From: an uncultured beta proteobacterium
GTDB lineage: Bacteria > Pseudomonadota > Gammaproteobacteria > Burkholderiales > SG8-41
Direction of reading: 5' to 3'
DNA length: 53,330 nucleotides
Assembly (NCBI GenBank): GCA_903933915.1
Contig: CAIZLW010000077.1
Coordinates: forward strand, 1 to 53,330
Shown: positions 1 through 8,532 of the stretch, piece by piece
Layout of the letters: each line of letters begins with the position of its first letter
Position numbering within the stretch: position 1 is the first letter of the stretch
Made by a program: the position numbers and the translations under genes
Notes under the pieces: model-generated
What the model was told of the DNA's origin: nothing
Database searches by the model: none
Seen by the model: only the letters and a program-made list of their open reading frames with translations

Positions 1-42
1 AATATCAATAAAAACAAATGGTTGCGTATATGTTTTCGGGGA

Positions 43-1455
43 TTACTGCGGCAGCGTGACCGCCGCACCGACGATGGCTGCCAGCTCATGGATGTCGGCG
101 AGTGACTCGCAACGGTCAACGGTCGAGATGATGCGCTCGGCGTCGGCTTTGCTCATGCACGGTGCGACAACATTGCGGAATTTGTGAATGACTTCTTCCG
201 GCGCCAGCGGATTCTCCGGGCTGCCGCGGCGGTGCAGGGCGAGTTTCTCATGCACCTGGCCGGCGCGGGTGGTGATCTTCACGCGCGAGGCGTGGCGAAA
301 CGGCGCGCCCATTGTTTCGATCTCGGGGTCGACGTAGGCGCTGATGCGCGTGATGAAGTCGAGGATCTGCGGATCGGCGAGGCGTGCTTCGCGGAACTGT
401 TCGGTGAAGGCGGCGCCGTCGAGTGCGATGACCGCCATACCGTAATACAGATTCATCTGTGCCGCAGTGACACCCTGCGCCTTGTATTCCCAGGCGCAGT
501 GCACATGGGTCATTGGCGACAGACCGGTTTCGACTTTGGCGATGTCACTGGCCTCGATGTCGTGTTCCTTCATCAGTTCGGACAGTGCATCCAGCGCGCT
601 GTGGATGCTGGTGACGCTGGCGTGCGGTTTGTAACCGACGTTGAGTGTTTCCCAGGTCTTGCCGAGACCATCGGTGAGTCGCGACGGATTCGGCTGGTCG
701 GAATAAGTCGAGAGGTAACCGCCGTATGGTGCTTCCAGTGCATCGAGGATGCCGGTGAAATCGCGTGACGCCAGTTGCGCAGCATACACACCGCTCTGCG
801 CGGCACGGCCGCTGTGGAAACGTTTGACCATCGCGCCTTCCTGCGCCGCCATCAGGCCACCGGCCTGCGAGCCGGCCATGCCCAGTGCGTGCTGGAATTG
901 CATCGCATTGAGGTTCAGCATACGCGCCGCGGTCGCTGCGGCGACAAAGGTGCCCGAGGTGCCCTGCGGATGAAAACCGCGGAAAAACAGGCTCATCGTT
1001 GCTGCGTTGCCGACGCGGTGGCCGATTTCATAACCGGCGACCATCGCCGTCAGCAGATCGCGACCTGAGACTTTGTCGCCTTTGGCTTCGGCCAGGTTCA
1101 GTGCCACTGGCGTGGCGATCGAACCGGCATGAACGATGGATTCCTTGTGAATGTCGTCGAGCTCGAAGGCATGGCCGGAAGTGCCGTTGACCAGCGCGGC
1201 GAGTGCGGGCGAGGTCTTGCGACCGAGGCCGATCAGCGTGGCTACCGCTTTGGCCCCTTCGGCATCGGCGAGTTCTGCAACCTTGCGTGTCCACGGCAGT
1301 GTCGCGCCGAACAGGCAGCAACCGAGGCTGTCGAGCAGCGACAGCTTGATGCGCGCAACGGCCTCGGCGGGAATATCCTCATAACGCAGCGCTGCACCGA
1401 AGCGGGCGAGATCGCGCGTGGCATCGGCGAGCAGCGGGGGTTTTTTGGACGACAT
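43..1455 (-). CDS. MmgE/PrpD family protein (2-methylcitrate dehydratase-like)
   Basis: 470 residues, the usual length of the MmgE/PrpD family, whose characterised members include 2-methylcitrate dehydratase and cis-aconitate decarboxylase; the exact substrate cannot be read from sequence. Family landmarks visible are the N-terminal helical bundle, a G-H-A-F-E-L-D-D segment near residue 95, the K-R-F-H-S-G-R-A-A-Q-S-G stretch near residue 215 and the Y-K-P-H-A-S motif near 280. The ATG start lies 6 bp after the stop of the upstream flavoprotein gene, so the two are almost certainly co-transcribed. A second paralogue lies at 8533-9918. Inference: the pair acts on a tricarboxylate or similar organic acid, with the flavoprotein oxidising it. 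Confidence 0.9.
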   Translation of the reverse strand: MSSKKPPLLADATRDLARFGAALRYEDIPAEAVARIKLSLLDSLGCCLFGATLPWTRKVAELADAEGAKAVATLIGLGRKTSPALAALVNGTSGHAFELDDIHKESIVHAGSIATPVALNLAEAKGDKVSGRDLLTAMVAGYEIGHRVGNAATMSLFFRGFHPQGTSGTFVAAATAARMLNLNAMQFQHALGMAGSQAGGLMAAQEGAMVKRFHSGRAAQSGVYAAQLASRDFTGILDALEAPYGGYLSTYSDQPNPSRLTDGLGKTWETLNVGYKPHASVTSIHSALDALSELMKEHDIEASDIAKVETGLSPMTHVHCAWEYKAQGVTAAQMNLYYGMAVIALDGAAFTEQFREARLADPQILDFITRISAYVDPEIETMGAPFRHASRVKITTRAGQVHEKLALHRRGSPENPLAPEEVIHKFRNVVAPCMSKADAERIISTVDRCESLADIHELAAIVGAAVTLPQ

Positions 1456-1461
1456 GCCCGT

Positions 1462-2943
1462 TTACTGCCTGGCGTTTTGTCCGGCAGCGGTGCCGGCCAG
1501 TTTGCCGAACACCGCACCGGAGACCAGTCCGGTGCCGCTCGGGTAGTTGAAGTAGAACAGGCCGCCAACCATTTCACCGGCGCAATACAGGCCAGGGATC
1601 GGCAACTGGTTCGAATCAACCACCTGACCCGAGTCTTTGTCGACACGCAGTCCGCCGAAAGTGAAGGTGATGCCGCAGGTGGTGGCGTAGGCATCGTAGG
1701 GCGGGGCGTCGAGCGCCTGTGCCCAGTTCGATTTCGCCGGTTCGATGCCGACGGTGCCCTTGCCGTCCTTGATCACGTGGTTGAACGGCACATCCTTTTG
1801 CACTGCGGCGTTGTACTCGTGCATGGTTTTGAGGAACTGCTCGGGGTTGACGCCTTCCAGTTTTGTAGCGAGTTCTTCCAGCGTGTTGGCGCTGACCTTG
1901 GTCATGTACTTGATACGGTATTCCGAGCGCAGCAGCTTGCTGACCTTGGAGTCGAACACCTGCCAGGCGAACTGTCCCGGCTGCTTCAGCACTTCGCCGC
2001 CGTACTTGGCATAGGTGAAGGAATGGAAATCGTAGCCTTCATCGACGAAGCGTTTGCCTTCGGCATTGATCAGCAGGCCGAAGATGTAGCTGTGTTTCTG
2101 GAACTGGTCGCCGACGCTGATGTCGCCGAATTCAGGCGCGTAACGATCCCAGCCGGTGGCGTGGCAGCCCGACCAGTTGCCGTAGGGGGCAGCGCCGATG
2201 TCGAGCGCCATTTTCAGACCGTCGCCGACGTTGAAGCGCGAGCCGCGCACCTTCGCCAGTTCCCAGCCCGGGCCGAGATAACGCGCGCGCATTTCGGGGT
2301 TGGCTTCGAAGCCGCCGCAGGCGAGCACCACCGACTTGGCCTTCATTTCGAAGGACTTGCCCTTTTGCCGGACCTGCACGCCGCTGACGGTGGCGCCGTC
2401 ATAGAGCAGCTTGATGGCGCGGGTTTCGAAGTGCACGTCGATACCGGCTTTTTTGACCGCCTTGTCGAGGTACTGCACCAGGCCGGCGCCGCCGCCGTGG
2501 GCTTCGATGGGCATATTGCCGAAGAATTTGCGTTTGCCGTCGACCACCGCTGACTGGCGGCCCCAGTTCGGCACAAACTTCACGCCCTTTTCGCGCAGCC
2601 AGATCATGGTCGGCAGGCTTTCGTTGACCAGATACTCCGACAGGTCGGGATCGGTGCGGTAGGCCGTGAGCTGGTGGATCTTGTCGAGAAATTCCTCGCG
2701 GGTGTTGGTGCCGAAATCGGTCTCGGCAATTTCCTGCTCGGTGATGTCGGTGATCTTGGTCAGGTCTTCCACGGTCTCGTAGGCGAAACGCATCACGCCG
2801 CCGGCGAAGCGGCTGTTGCCGCCGCCCTCGTCTTCGGTGGCGGCTTCGAGGATGGCGACGCGTGCGCCCTGGTCGTGGGCCGACAGCGCGGCGCACATGG
2901 CGGCATTGCCCTTGCCGACGACGATCACATCATATTCCGACAT
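1462..2943 (-). CDS. FAD-dependent oxidoreductase, TcuA / fumarate-reductase flavoprotein family
   Basis: The start is the ATG at 2943, giving MSEYDVIVVGKGNAAMCAAL; upstream in-frame codons lack a ribosome site, whereas an AAAGG lies about 9 nt before this ATG. The product is 493 residues. The N-terminal dinucleotide motif reads G-K-G-N-A-A, and the C-terminus has the flavin-domain pattern seen in tricarballylate dehydrogenase TcuA and soluble fumarate reductases (P-I-P-G-L-Y-C-A-G-E-M-V-G-G). TcuA oxidises tricarballylate to cis-aconitate. No tcuB-type iron-sulfur partner is next to it, so the TcuA assignment is by family only. It leads an operon with the MmgE/PrpD gene and is divergent from a LysR gene, the usual arrangement for a regulated catabolic cassette. 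Confidence 0.82.
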   Translation of the reverse strand: MSEYDVIVVGKGNAAMCAALSAHDQGARVAILEAATEDEGGGNSRFAGGVMRFAYETVEDLTKITDITEQEIAETDFGTNTREEFLDKIHQLTAYRTDPDLSEYLVNESLPTMIWLREKGVKFVPNWGRQSAVVDGKRKFFGNMPIEAHGGGAGLVQYLDKAVKKAGIDVHFETRAIKLLYDGATVSGVQVRQKGKSFEMKAKSVVLACGGFEANPEMRARYLGPGWELAKVRGSRFNVGDGLKMALDIGAAPYGNWSGCHATGWDRYAPEFGDISVGDQFQKHSYIFGLLINAEGKRFVDEGYDFHSFTYAKYGGEVLKQPGQFAWQVFDSKVSKLLRSEYRIKYMTKVSANTLEELATKLEGVNPEQFLKTMHEYNAAVQKDVPFNHVIKDGKGTVGIEPAKSNWAQALDAPPYDAYATTCGITFTFGGLRVDKDSGQVVDSNQLPIPGLYCAGEMVGGLFYFNYPSGTGLVSGAVFGKLAGTAAGQNARQ

Positions 2944-3020
2944 TTTCAGAGGCCTTTCAGTGTGCATGTTTGGGACAGTGCGCAATTATCCTTTCCTCAC
3001 ACTCTTGAGTAAAATGACAT

Positions 3021-3040
3021 TATTGCAACAATTGTTCGTT
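3021..3040. promoter_or_regulatory. Putative operator in the tcuA-like/lysR divergent region
   Basis: The 130-bp region between the divergent flavoprotein and LysR starts is AT-rich and carries the perfect 10-bp palindrome AACAATTGTT at 3027-3036. LysR regulators usually bind dyads in such divergent spacers. That this dyad is the LysR site is inference; the half-sites do not fit the T-N11-A pattern cleanly. Confidence 0.35.
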
Positions 3041-3072
3041 ATTACGCATTAATAAGAGGGTAAAAGCCTTCC

Positions 3073-3996
3073 ATGAACATCGACACCCACGGCCTGCAGG
3101 CCTTTGCCCGCATTGCGGAACTCGGCACCTTCCACAAGGCGGCGGAAGCCCTGCATCTGTCGCAGTCGGCGCTGTCGCGGCGCATCAGCAAACTCGAAGA
3201 AGAGCTGGGTGTGCGCCTGCTGGATCGCACCACGCGCAAAGTGCGCCTGACCGCCGTCGGCCGCGACTTCCTGCCGCAGGCGCGGCGGCTGATCGAGGAG
3301 CTGGAGAACTCGCTGGCCGGCCTGCGCGACATGGCCAAACGCGGCGCCGGGCAGGTCACGGTGGCCTGCGTGCCGACCGCAGCCATGTACATGCTGCCGC
3401 CGGTGATCCGTGACTACAGCGCGGAACATCCGGACAACCGCATTCGCATCCTCGATGTGCATGCCAATGAAGTGCTGCAGGCGGTGCTGGGTGGTGAAGC
3501 GGAATTCGGGCTGACGCTCTCCGGCGCCGATGCGCCGGAACTGGAGACCGAGGCCTTGTTTGAGGATCCCTTTGTGCTGGCCTGCCATCGTGATCACCCG
3601 CTGGCGAAAAAGAAAACGGTCAAGTGGTCGGATCTCGAACAGCATCGCGTGATTACCGTCGGCCGCATGAGCGGCAACCGCGCGCTGCTCGATTTCGGCC
3701 TGCCCGGCAATCTGCCACAGCAGCGCTGGACCTATGAGGTGCAGCACTCATTCTGGACCGGCCTGGGCATGGTTGAAGCCGGCATCGGCGTGATTGCGGT
3801 GCCGATGCTGGCGCTGTCCGGCCGCATCCATCCACAAGTGGTCAGCCGACCTCTTGTTGAGCCCAGTCTGACGCGCACGGTGGCGGTGATTCGCCGCCGC
3901 GGGGTGACGTTGTCGCCGGCGACGCAGGAATTTCTGATGATGCTCAAGAAACGTTGGGCACGGCCGCGGCGTGAATTACGTGGCCGAGCGGGTTGA
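3073..3996 (+). CDS. LysR-family transcriptional regulator
   Basis: 307 residues, normal LysR length. Residues 1-60 form the winged helix-turn-helix, including F-H-K-A-A-E-A-L-H-L-S-Q-S-A-L-S-R-R-I as the recognition region. Residues 90-300 are the periplasmic-binding-like effector domain. The gene is divergent from the flavoprotein-MmgE/PrpD operon across 130 bp. Known LysR practice (for example TcuR beside tcuABC) suggests it controls that operon in response to its organic-acid substrate, and itself negatively; the effector is not known. The C-terminus ends in an Arg-rich tail. Confidence 0.93.
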   Translation: MNIDTHGLQAFARIAELGTFHKAAEALHLSQSALSRRISKLEEELGVRLLDRTTRKVRLTAVGRDFLPQARRLIEELENSLAGLRDMAKRGAGQVTVACVPTAAMYMLPPVIRDYSAEHPDNRIRILDVHANEVLQAVLGGEAEFGLTLSGADAPELETEALFEDPFVLACHRDHPLAKKKTVKWSDLEQHRVITVGRMSGNRALLDFGLPGNLPQQRWTYEVQHSFWTGLGMVEAGIGVIAVPMLALSGRIHPQVVSRPLVEPSLTRTVAVIRRRGVTLSPATQEFLMMLKKRWARPRRELRGRAG

Positions 3997-4075
3997 TGCA
4001 TTCCGTCCGGATTTCTGGAATGGAGTTTGACTGTTTAATCGACCTGTAACATGGCACCGCTATTAGTGGAATTCA

Positions 4076-4711
4076 ATGAATACCCCGTCCAATCGGATTG
4101 GCTGGATTGTCTCGCCCGTGTTTTTCCGGGATCGTACGGGCTTTGCACTTGCGTTTGCTCTGGCCATGATGTGTGCCCCGTTTGACATTGCTTCTGCTGC
4201 CGAAGTATCCGGGGTTCGGGTTGATCCGCGAGCTCGCGTTGCCGGTGTTGAACTCGCGCTGAATGGTGCCGGCCTCAGGCGCCTGTTCTTGGCCAATGTT
4301 TATGTCATCGGTCTGTATATGCCCGAGCGCACAAACTCGGCTGATACGGCCATTGAGGCGACAGGGCCCAAGCGTATCGCGCTTACCTTCCTCCGGGATG
4401 TCACCGCACAAGCGCTCGTCGATGCACTTTATGAAGGCATCCGCGACAGTTCGACAGAGACCGAATTCACCAGGCTGAAGACTGCTGCCGAAGCACTTTC
4501 CGCTGTCATGCTGCCGCTGCGCACCGCCAAAGCCGGCGACGTCGTGGCGCTGGACTACCTTCCGGGAGCCGGTTCACAGGTCGTGATGAACGGGCGAGCT
4601 GTAGGCCAACCCATTCCCGGCCACGACCTGTACCGTGCACTGCTCAGGATCTGGCTGGGAGAACCACCTGTCGACAACAATTTGAAGCGATTGCTGTTGG
4701 GCCGTAACTGA
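4076..4711 (+). CDS. Chalcone-isomerase-like exported protein
   Basis: 211 residues. An N-terminal hydrophobic stretch (about residues 22-42, ending A-S-A-A) looks like a signal peptide, so the protein should be periplasmic. The mature part matches bacterial chalcone-isomerase-like proteins: the V-A-G-V-E-L-x-L-N-G-A-G-x-R strand, F-L-A-N-V-Y-V-I-G-L-Y, then F-L-R-D-V and G-H-D-L-Y-R-A-L-L-R-I-W-L-G-E-x-P-V-D at the C-terminus. Most bacterial members have no known substrate and probably do not act on flavonoids. It is a single-gene unit followed by a strong terminator. Confidence 0.85.
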   Translation: MNTPSNRIGWIVSPVFFRDRTGFALAFALAMMCAPFDIASAAEVSGVRVDPRARVAGVELALNGAGLRRLFLANVYVIGLYMPERTNSADTAIEATGPKRIALTFLRDVTAQALVDALYEGIRDSSTETEFTRLKTAAEALSAVMLPLRTAKAGDVVALDYLPGAGSQVVMNGRAVGQPIPGHDLYRALLRIWLGEPPVDNNLKRLLLGRN

Positions 4712-4725
4712 CGATTGCACTGAAG

Positions 4726-4751
4726 AAAAACCCCGATCACGCGGGGTTTTT
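4726..4751 (+). terminator. Rho-independent terminator after the chalcone-isomerase-like gene
   Basis: An A5 run, stem CCCCG (4731-4735), a 6-nt loop, stem CGGGG (4742-4746) and a T5 run. It sits 15 bp after the stop codon and could work in both directions. Confidence 0.85.
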
Positions 4752-4834
4752 GTTTATTGCTGCAGGGTCTTGCCTTCGGCTGCTGCGGGTGTTGTGTCGG
4801 TTTGGGGCATTCCCGGTTTGTGGAGGAGATGGCC

Positions 4835-5656
4835 ATGTCGCGCGAATTGCTGATCTGGTGGCTTGCACTTTCCCTGGTTGCGGTCTTCAACATGTATGCC
4901 TGGACGCTGTCGGCCAGGCATCTGGCTGTGTCAGGTGCAAAATCGCCTGGTGACGATGCGAATCGGCAGCTGATGCTGTGGCTCTCCGCCGCGTATGTGT
5001 TTGGCTGCGCCTTTCGATCGCTGCTGCCGATGATCGAAGTGCCGCGCATTTTTCTGTATGACGTGTGGATTTCACGCGTTGCCGTGACGCGAACGATCGC
5101 AACGGTTGCGGAACTATGTTTTGCCGCGCAGTGGGCGCTGCTGTTGCGTGAAGCGGGCGCGGAAACCGGAAGCAAGCTTGCTTCACTGATATCGAGGCTT
5201 CTGGTGCCTATCGTGATCGTGGCCGAATTGTTCTGCTGGTCTGCGGTGCTGACCGCGAATTACCTCGCGCATGCTCTTGAGAACGCGCATTGGGCGCTGG
5301 CTGGTGCGCTGGTGACGGCGGCGTTGATCAACCTTTGGCCGCGCGTCGAAAATACCGCAAAGCGGATTCTTGTTGCTGCGATTGCCAGTGCCGTCGGCTA
5401 CGTGATGTTCATGGTTGTGCATGATGTGCCCATGTACATTGCCCGCTGGCAGGCGGCTGTCGCGTCAGGCCATCAAGGGCGACCGTGGCTTGAGGGTTTG
5501 CAGCTGTCGGTGGAACACTGCATTGTTCAGCATGATTGGCTGGCCTGGCGCGAGGATGCCGTCTGGTTGTCGCTCTATTTTACCGTCGCGGTCTGGATCA
5601 GCATTGCGCTTGTGCATGCCCCCCGGTTGAAACGCGCATCCGGATCCAGTCGATAA
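4835..5656 (+). CDS. Seven-helix integral membrane protein of unknown function
   Basis: The ATG at 4835 is chosen because GGAGGA sits 7 nt upstream; the ATG at 4829 is only 1 nt from it. The 273-residue product has about seven hydrophobic segments, near residues 5-25, 42-62, 80-105, 118-140, 147-167, 173-198 and 235-258, separated by short polar loops. I recognise no family motif. It stands between two transcription units and has no obvious operon partner. It could be a sensor or transporter-like membrane protein, but nothing in the sequence decides this. Confidence 0.75.
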   Translation: MSRELLIWWLALSLVAVFNMYAWTLSARHLAVSGAKSPGDDANRQLMLWLSAAYVFGCAFRSLLPMIEVPRIFLYDVWISRVAVTRTIATVAELCFAAQWALLLREAGAETGSKLASLISRLLVPIVIVAELFCWSAVLTANYLAHALENAHWALAGALVTAALINLWPRVENTAKRILVAAIASAVGYVMFMVVHDVPMYIARWQAAVASGHQGRPWLEGLQLSVEHCIVQHDWLAWREDAVWLSLYFTVAVWISIALVHAPRLKRASGSSR

Positions 5657-5799
5657 TGCAGAAGCGTAATGGGGCGTATCCATGTTGTTTAATCCATTGC
5701 TGCCTTGCCTGCTACGAAGTCTCCTGATAGCCTCAAATGGGCTTGCAAGAGCTCTTAAAAAAAACGTGCAGCTATTACATTAGACCAGGGGGGGGCGGA

Positions 5800-6792
5800 A
5801 TGGAATTACCAGACGCGCATCAGCGGATGCTGATGAGGATTGCGACTGCAACGGTATTGACGATGATGGCGGTTTCTGCGTCGGCGCAGCAGCCTGCCTA
5901 TCCATCCAAGCCCATCCGCCTGATTGCCTCGCAGTCGCCCGGCGGTGGCATTGATACGGTGGCACGTATCGTGGCGACCCGGTTGGGTGATGCCATCGGC
6001 CAGAACGTGATGGTTGATAACCGCGCCGGCGCCAATGGCTCGGTCGCCGGAGAACTCACCGCCAAATCGCCGCCCGACGGCCACACGATGATGCTCGGCG
6101 CGGTGGGCAATCTAGCGGTCAACGGCTTTTTCACCAAAAACATGACCTATGATCCGTTGAAGGATCTGGCGCCGGTGACGCCGGCGGTGACCAGCGGCAA
6201 CATACTGGTGGTGCATCCCTCGGTGCCGGCGAAATCGCTGAAGGAATTGCTCGCGCTGGCACGTTCGCGGCCGGGGGAACTGGCTTACGGTTCCTCGGGT
6301 GTGGGCGGTTCCGGGCATCTGGCGACCGGGCTGTTGCAGTCGATGGCCAAAATCCAGCTGCTGCACGTGCCGTACAAAGGCAACGGTCCGGCGATCGTCA
6401 ATCTGATGTCCGGCGAGGTGCAGATGGCCTTTGCGTCCCCGGCCAGCGTATCGGCCAACATCCATGCCGGACGGCTGCGCGCTCTCGCGGTCGGCACCGG
6501 CGCCCGCTCCAAGCAATTCCCGCAGGTGCCGACGATTGCTGAGGCTGGTGTTCCGGGTTACGAGTCGAAAAGCTGGTACGGTTTTGTTGTTGCGGCGAAA
6601 ACGCCGCCTGCGATCATCGCGCGGCTGAACAAGGAAATCGTGCAGGTCATCAATCGGCCCGAGGTCGTGGAATTGATGCTGACCCAGGGCGAAGCCTGGA
6701 CCAGCAGTCCCGAGGCGTTTGCGGCCTTCATCAAGATCGAGCATGACAAGTGGGGGCGGGTGATCCGGGAGCAGGGCATCACCGCGAATTAA
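5800..6792 (+). CDS. Bug/TctC-family tripartite tricarboxylate transporter receptor
   Basis: The start is set at the ATG at 5800, directly after a G-rich ribosome site (GGGGGGG, 4-10 nt upstream). 330 residues. A hydrophobic signal peptide ends about residue 29 (V-S-A-S-A-Q-Q). Typical Bug features follow: Y-P-S-K-P-I-R-L-I at the mature N-terminus, S-P-G-G-G-I-D for ligand carboxylate binding, and V-D-N-R-A-G-A-N-G-S. Bug proteins are periplasmic receptors for organic acids or aromatic compounds. There are no tctA/tctB membrane genes in the window, so it is an orphan receptor, common in Burkholderiales. It is followed 44 bp on by a TIM-barrel hydrolase gene that may act on the same substrate. 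Confidence 0.92.
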   Translation: MELPDAHQRMLMRIATATVLTMMAVSASAQQPAYPSKPIRLIASQSPGGGIDTVARIVATRLGDAIGQNVMVDNRAGANGSVAGELTAKSPPDGHTMMLGAVGNLAVNGFFTKNMTYDPLKDLAPVTPAVTSGNILVVHPSVPAKSLKELLALARSRPGELAYGSSGVGGSGHLATGLLQSMAKIQLLHVPYKGNGPAIVNLMSGEVQMAFASPASVSANIHAGRLRALAVGTGARSKQFPQVPTIAEAGVPGYESKSWYGFVVAAKTPPAIIARLNKEIVQVINRPEVVELMLTQGEAWTSSPEAFAAFIKIEHDKWGRVIREQGITAN

Positions 6793-6836
6793 GCGGTGAA
6801 GCGCCGACCGATAAGGCGGGATCAGGGTATTCAGTC

Positions 6837-7673
6837 ATGTTGATCGTTGACTCGCAGGTGCACATCTGGGCGGCCAATACACCGGAGCGTCCGTGGTCGC
6901 CCAATGCCAAGCCCCATCGTCCGCAACCCTTCGGCAAGAACGAACTGCTGCAGGAGATGAAAGCGGCGGGCGTTGATCGCGTAGTGCTCGTGCCGCCGAG
7001 TCTGGACCGCACGCGCAATGACCTTGCGTTGGAGGCGGCACAATCGCACCCCGGCCAGTTCGCAGTCATGGGCAAGATCAATCCGGCTTGGCCGGAATCG
7101 CGGGGCGCGCTGGCCATCTGGCGCCAGCAGCCGGGCATGCTGGGGCTGCGCTTCAATTTCAAGAAGAACATGGAGCGGTTGTCGAACCCGGAGTACATGG
7201 CATCGATGTGGGCCGAGGCCGAAGCGGCTGAGGTTCCGGTTTACGTCGGTGTGGATCATCCGGCGGTCAAACTGGTCGATGCGGTGGCCGAACGGCATCC
7301 CCGGCTGCGCATCATTCTCGATCATCTCGCGCTCGCCGGCGGCGCAAAAGACGACGAAGCCTTTCGTGATCTGGATCTGCTGCTGGCGATTGCGAAGCGT
7401 TCAAATGTCGCGGTGAAAATCAGCGCGCTGCCGGGTTATTCGACGGCGCCGTACCCCTATCGCAATCTGCATGGTCATGTGCGACGCGTGTATGACGCCT
7501 TCGGCCCCGGCCGCCTATTCTGGGGCAGCGACCTGACCCGGCTGAAATGCAGCTACCGCCAGTGCGTGACCGTGTTTACAGAAGAGATGCCTTGGCTGAC
7601 GACGAATGATCTGGAACTAATCATGGGTCGTGCCTTGTGCGAATGGCTCGATTGGCCAGCCCCGGCTGACTGA
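6837..7673 (+). CDS. Amidohydrolase-family TIM-barrel hydrolase
   Basis: The start is set at the ATG at 6837 (MLIVDSQVHIW), where the fold begins; 278 residues. It belongs to the amidohydrolase-2 group, with D-S-Q-V-H-I-W at the N-terminus, G-V-D-H-P near residue 138, I-L-D-H-L-A near 163 and F-W-G-S-D near 226, all typical of metal-dependent or metal-free lactonases such as 2-pyrone-4,6-dicarboxylate lactonase. The first H-x-H of metal-dependent members is replaced by Q-V-H, as in several lactonase-type members. It is probably co-transcribed with the preceding Bug receptor, suggesting hydrolysis of an imported lactone or cyclic acid. The substrate is not known. Confidence 0.85.
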   Translation: MLIVDSQVHIWAANTPERPWSPNAKPHRPQPFGKNELLQEMKAAGVDRVVLVPPSLDRTRNDLALEAAQSHPGQFAVMGKINPAWPESRGALAIWRQQPGMLGLRFNFKKNMERLSNPEYMASMWAEAEAAEVPVYVGVDHPAVKLVDAVAERHPRLRIILDHLALAGGAKDDEAFRDLDLLLAIAKRSNVAVKISALPGYSTAPYPYRNLHGHVRRVYDAFGPGRLFWGSDLTRLKCSYRQCVTVFTEEMPWLTTNDLELIMGRALCEWLDWPAPAD

Positions 7674-7690
7674 GCCCGCCGGGGATGTGC

Positions 7691-8482
7691 TCAGACGCGC
7701 GTGCGCAGCGAACTGCCGGCGTCGATGGTGACGATGGTGCCGCTGATATAGGAGGCGCGTGCTGATGCGAGGAAGGTCACCAGATCCGAAACTTCGGACG
7801 GTTTGCCCGCCCGGCCGAAAGGCAATGAGGCGATGACCCCGGACTGCAGCTCGGGCCAGCGCGATTCATCGCCGAACTGCTGCAAGGCCTGTTCCTTGAA
7901 GTGCCCGATCTGGCGTTCGGTTTCAATGCGCCCTGGATTGACGCCGACCACGCGGATGCCGTGGTCCACGCTTTCCGAACCCAGCGCCCGGGTGAAGGCC
8001 ATCAACCCGGCGTTACCGGTGGTGCCGGTGATGTAATTGGAACGGTGGCGCTCGCCGGCGACGCCGATGATGTTGACGATGGCGCCGGATTTACGCTCGC
8101 GCATGCTCTTGTAGAGTTCGCGCGTCAGGTTGATGAAGCCGAAGACTTTCAGGTCCCAGGCTTGGCGCCAGCGTTCGTCGGTGATTTCCAGCAGATCGCC
8201 ACCGGGAATCGCGCCGGCGTTGTTCACCAGAATGTCGACTTCAGCGCAGGCTTTTCCCAACGCAACCGCGTTTTCCGTGGTGCTCAGATCAACCGGATGA
8301 ATAAAGACTTCGGTTTTGTACTTTTTCCGGATGTCTTCCGCGGCAGCCTTCAGGGCGGACTCGTTGCGTGCCGCGATATGCACGATGGCGCCTTCCGAAG
8401 CGAAGCCATAGGCACATGCCAGCCCGAGGCCTTTGGATGCGCCGGTAATCAAAACTTTCTTGCCGCGAAGTTCCAGATCCAA
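7691..8482 (-). CDS. Short-chain dehydrogenase/reductase with atypical active site
   Basis: 263 residues with the classical SDR fold: the nucleotide motif T-G-A-S-K-G-L-G at 14-21, N-N-A-G near 87 and N-P-G-R near 180. The start is TTG at 8482, supported by GGGAG 6 nt upstream and no in-frame ATG nearby. The catalytic Y-x-x-x-K is replaced by Y-I-T-G-T, so the usual Lys is missing. Some annotated SDR groups share this Y-I-T-G-T-x-G-N form, so it may be a subfamily trait rather than damage. It converges with the hydrolase gene at 7673 and lies downstream of the MmgE/PrpD gene at 8533-9918 on the same strand, 50 bp away. Confidence 0.9.
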   Translation of the reverse strand: MDLELRGKKVLITGASKGLGLACAYGFASEGAIVHIAARNESALKAAAEDIRKKYKTEVFIHPVDLSTTENAVALGKACAEVDILVNNAGAIPGGDLLEITDERWRQAWDLKVFGFINLTRELYKSMRERKSGAIVNIIGVAGERHRSNYITGTTGNAGLMAFTRALGSESVDHGIRVVGVNPGRIETERQIGHFKEQALQQFGDESRWPELQSGVIASLPFGRAGKPSEVSDLVTFLASARASYISGTIVTIDAGSSLRTRV

Positions 8483-8532
8483 AACTTGCTCCCTAGGTGA
8501 TTCTGATTTTACCGCTGCAGGTTGCCGTGCGT

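Noticed and set aside
1129..2553. A 474-residue plus-strand ORF opposite the flavoprotein
   Set aside because: It is an antisense shadow in GC-rich DNA; the flavoprotein on the minus strand has clear family motifs and the plus ORF has none.
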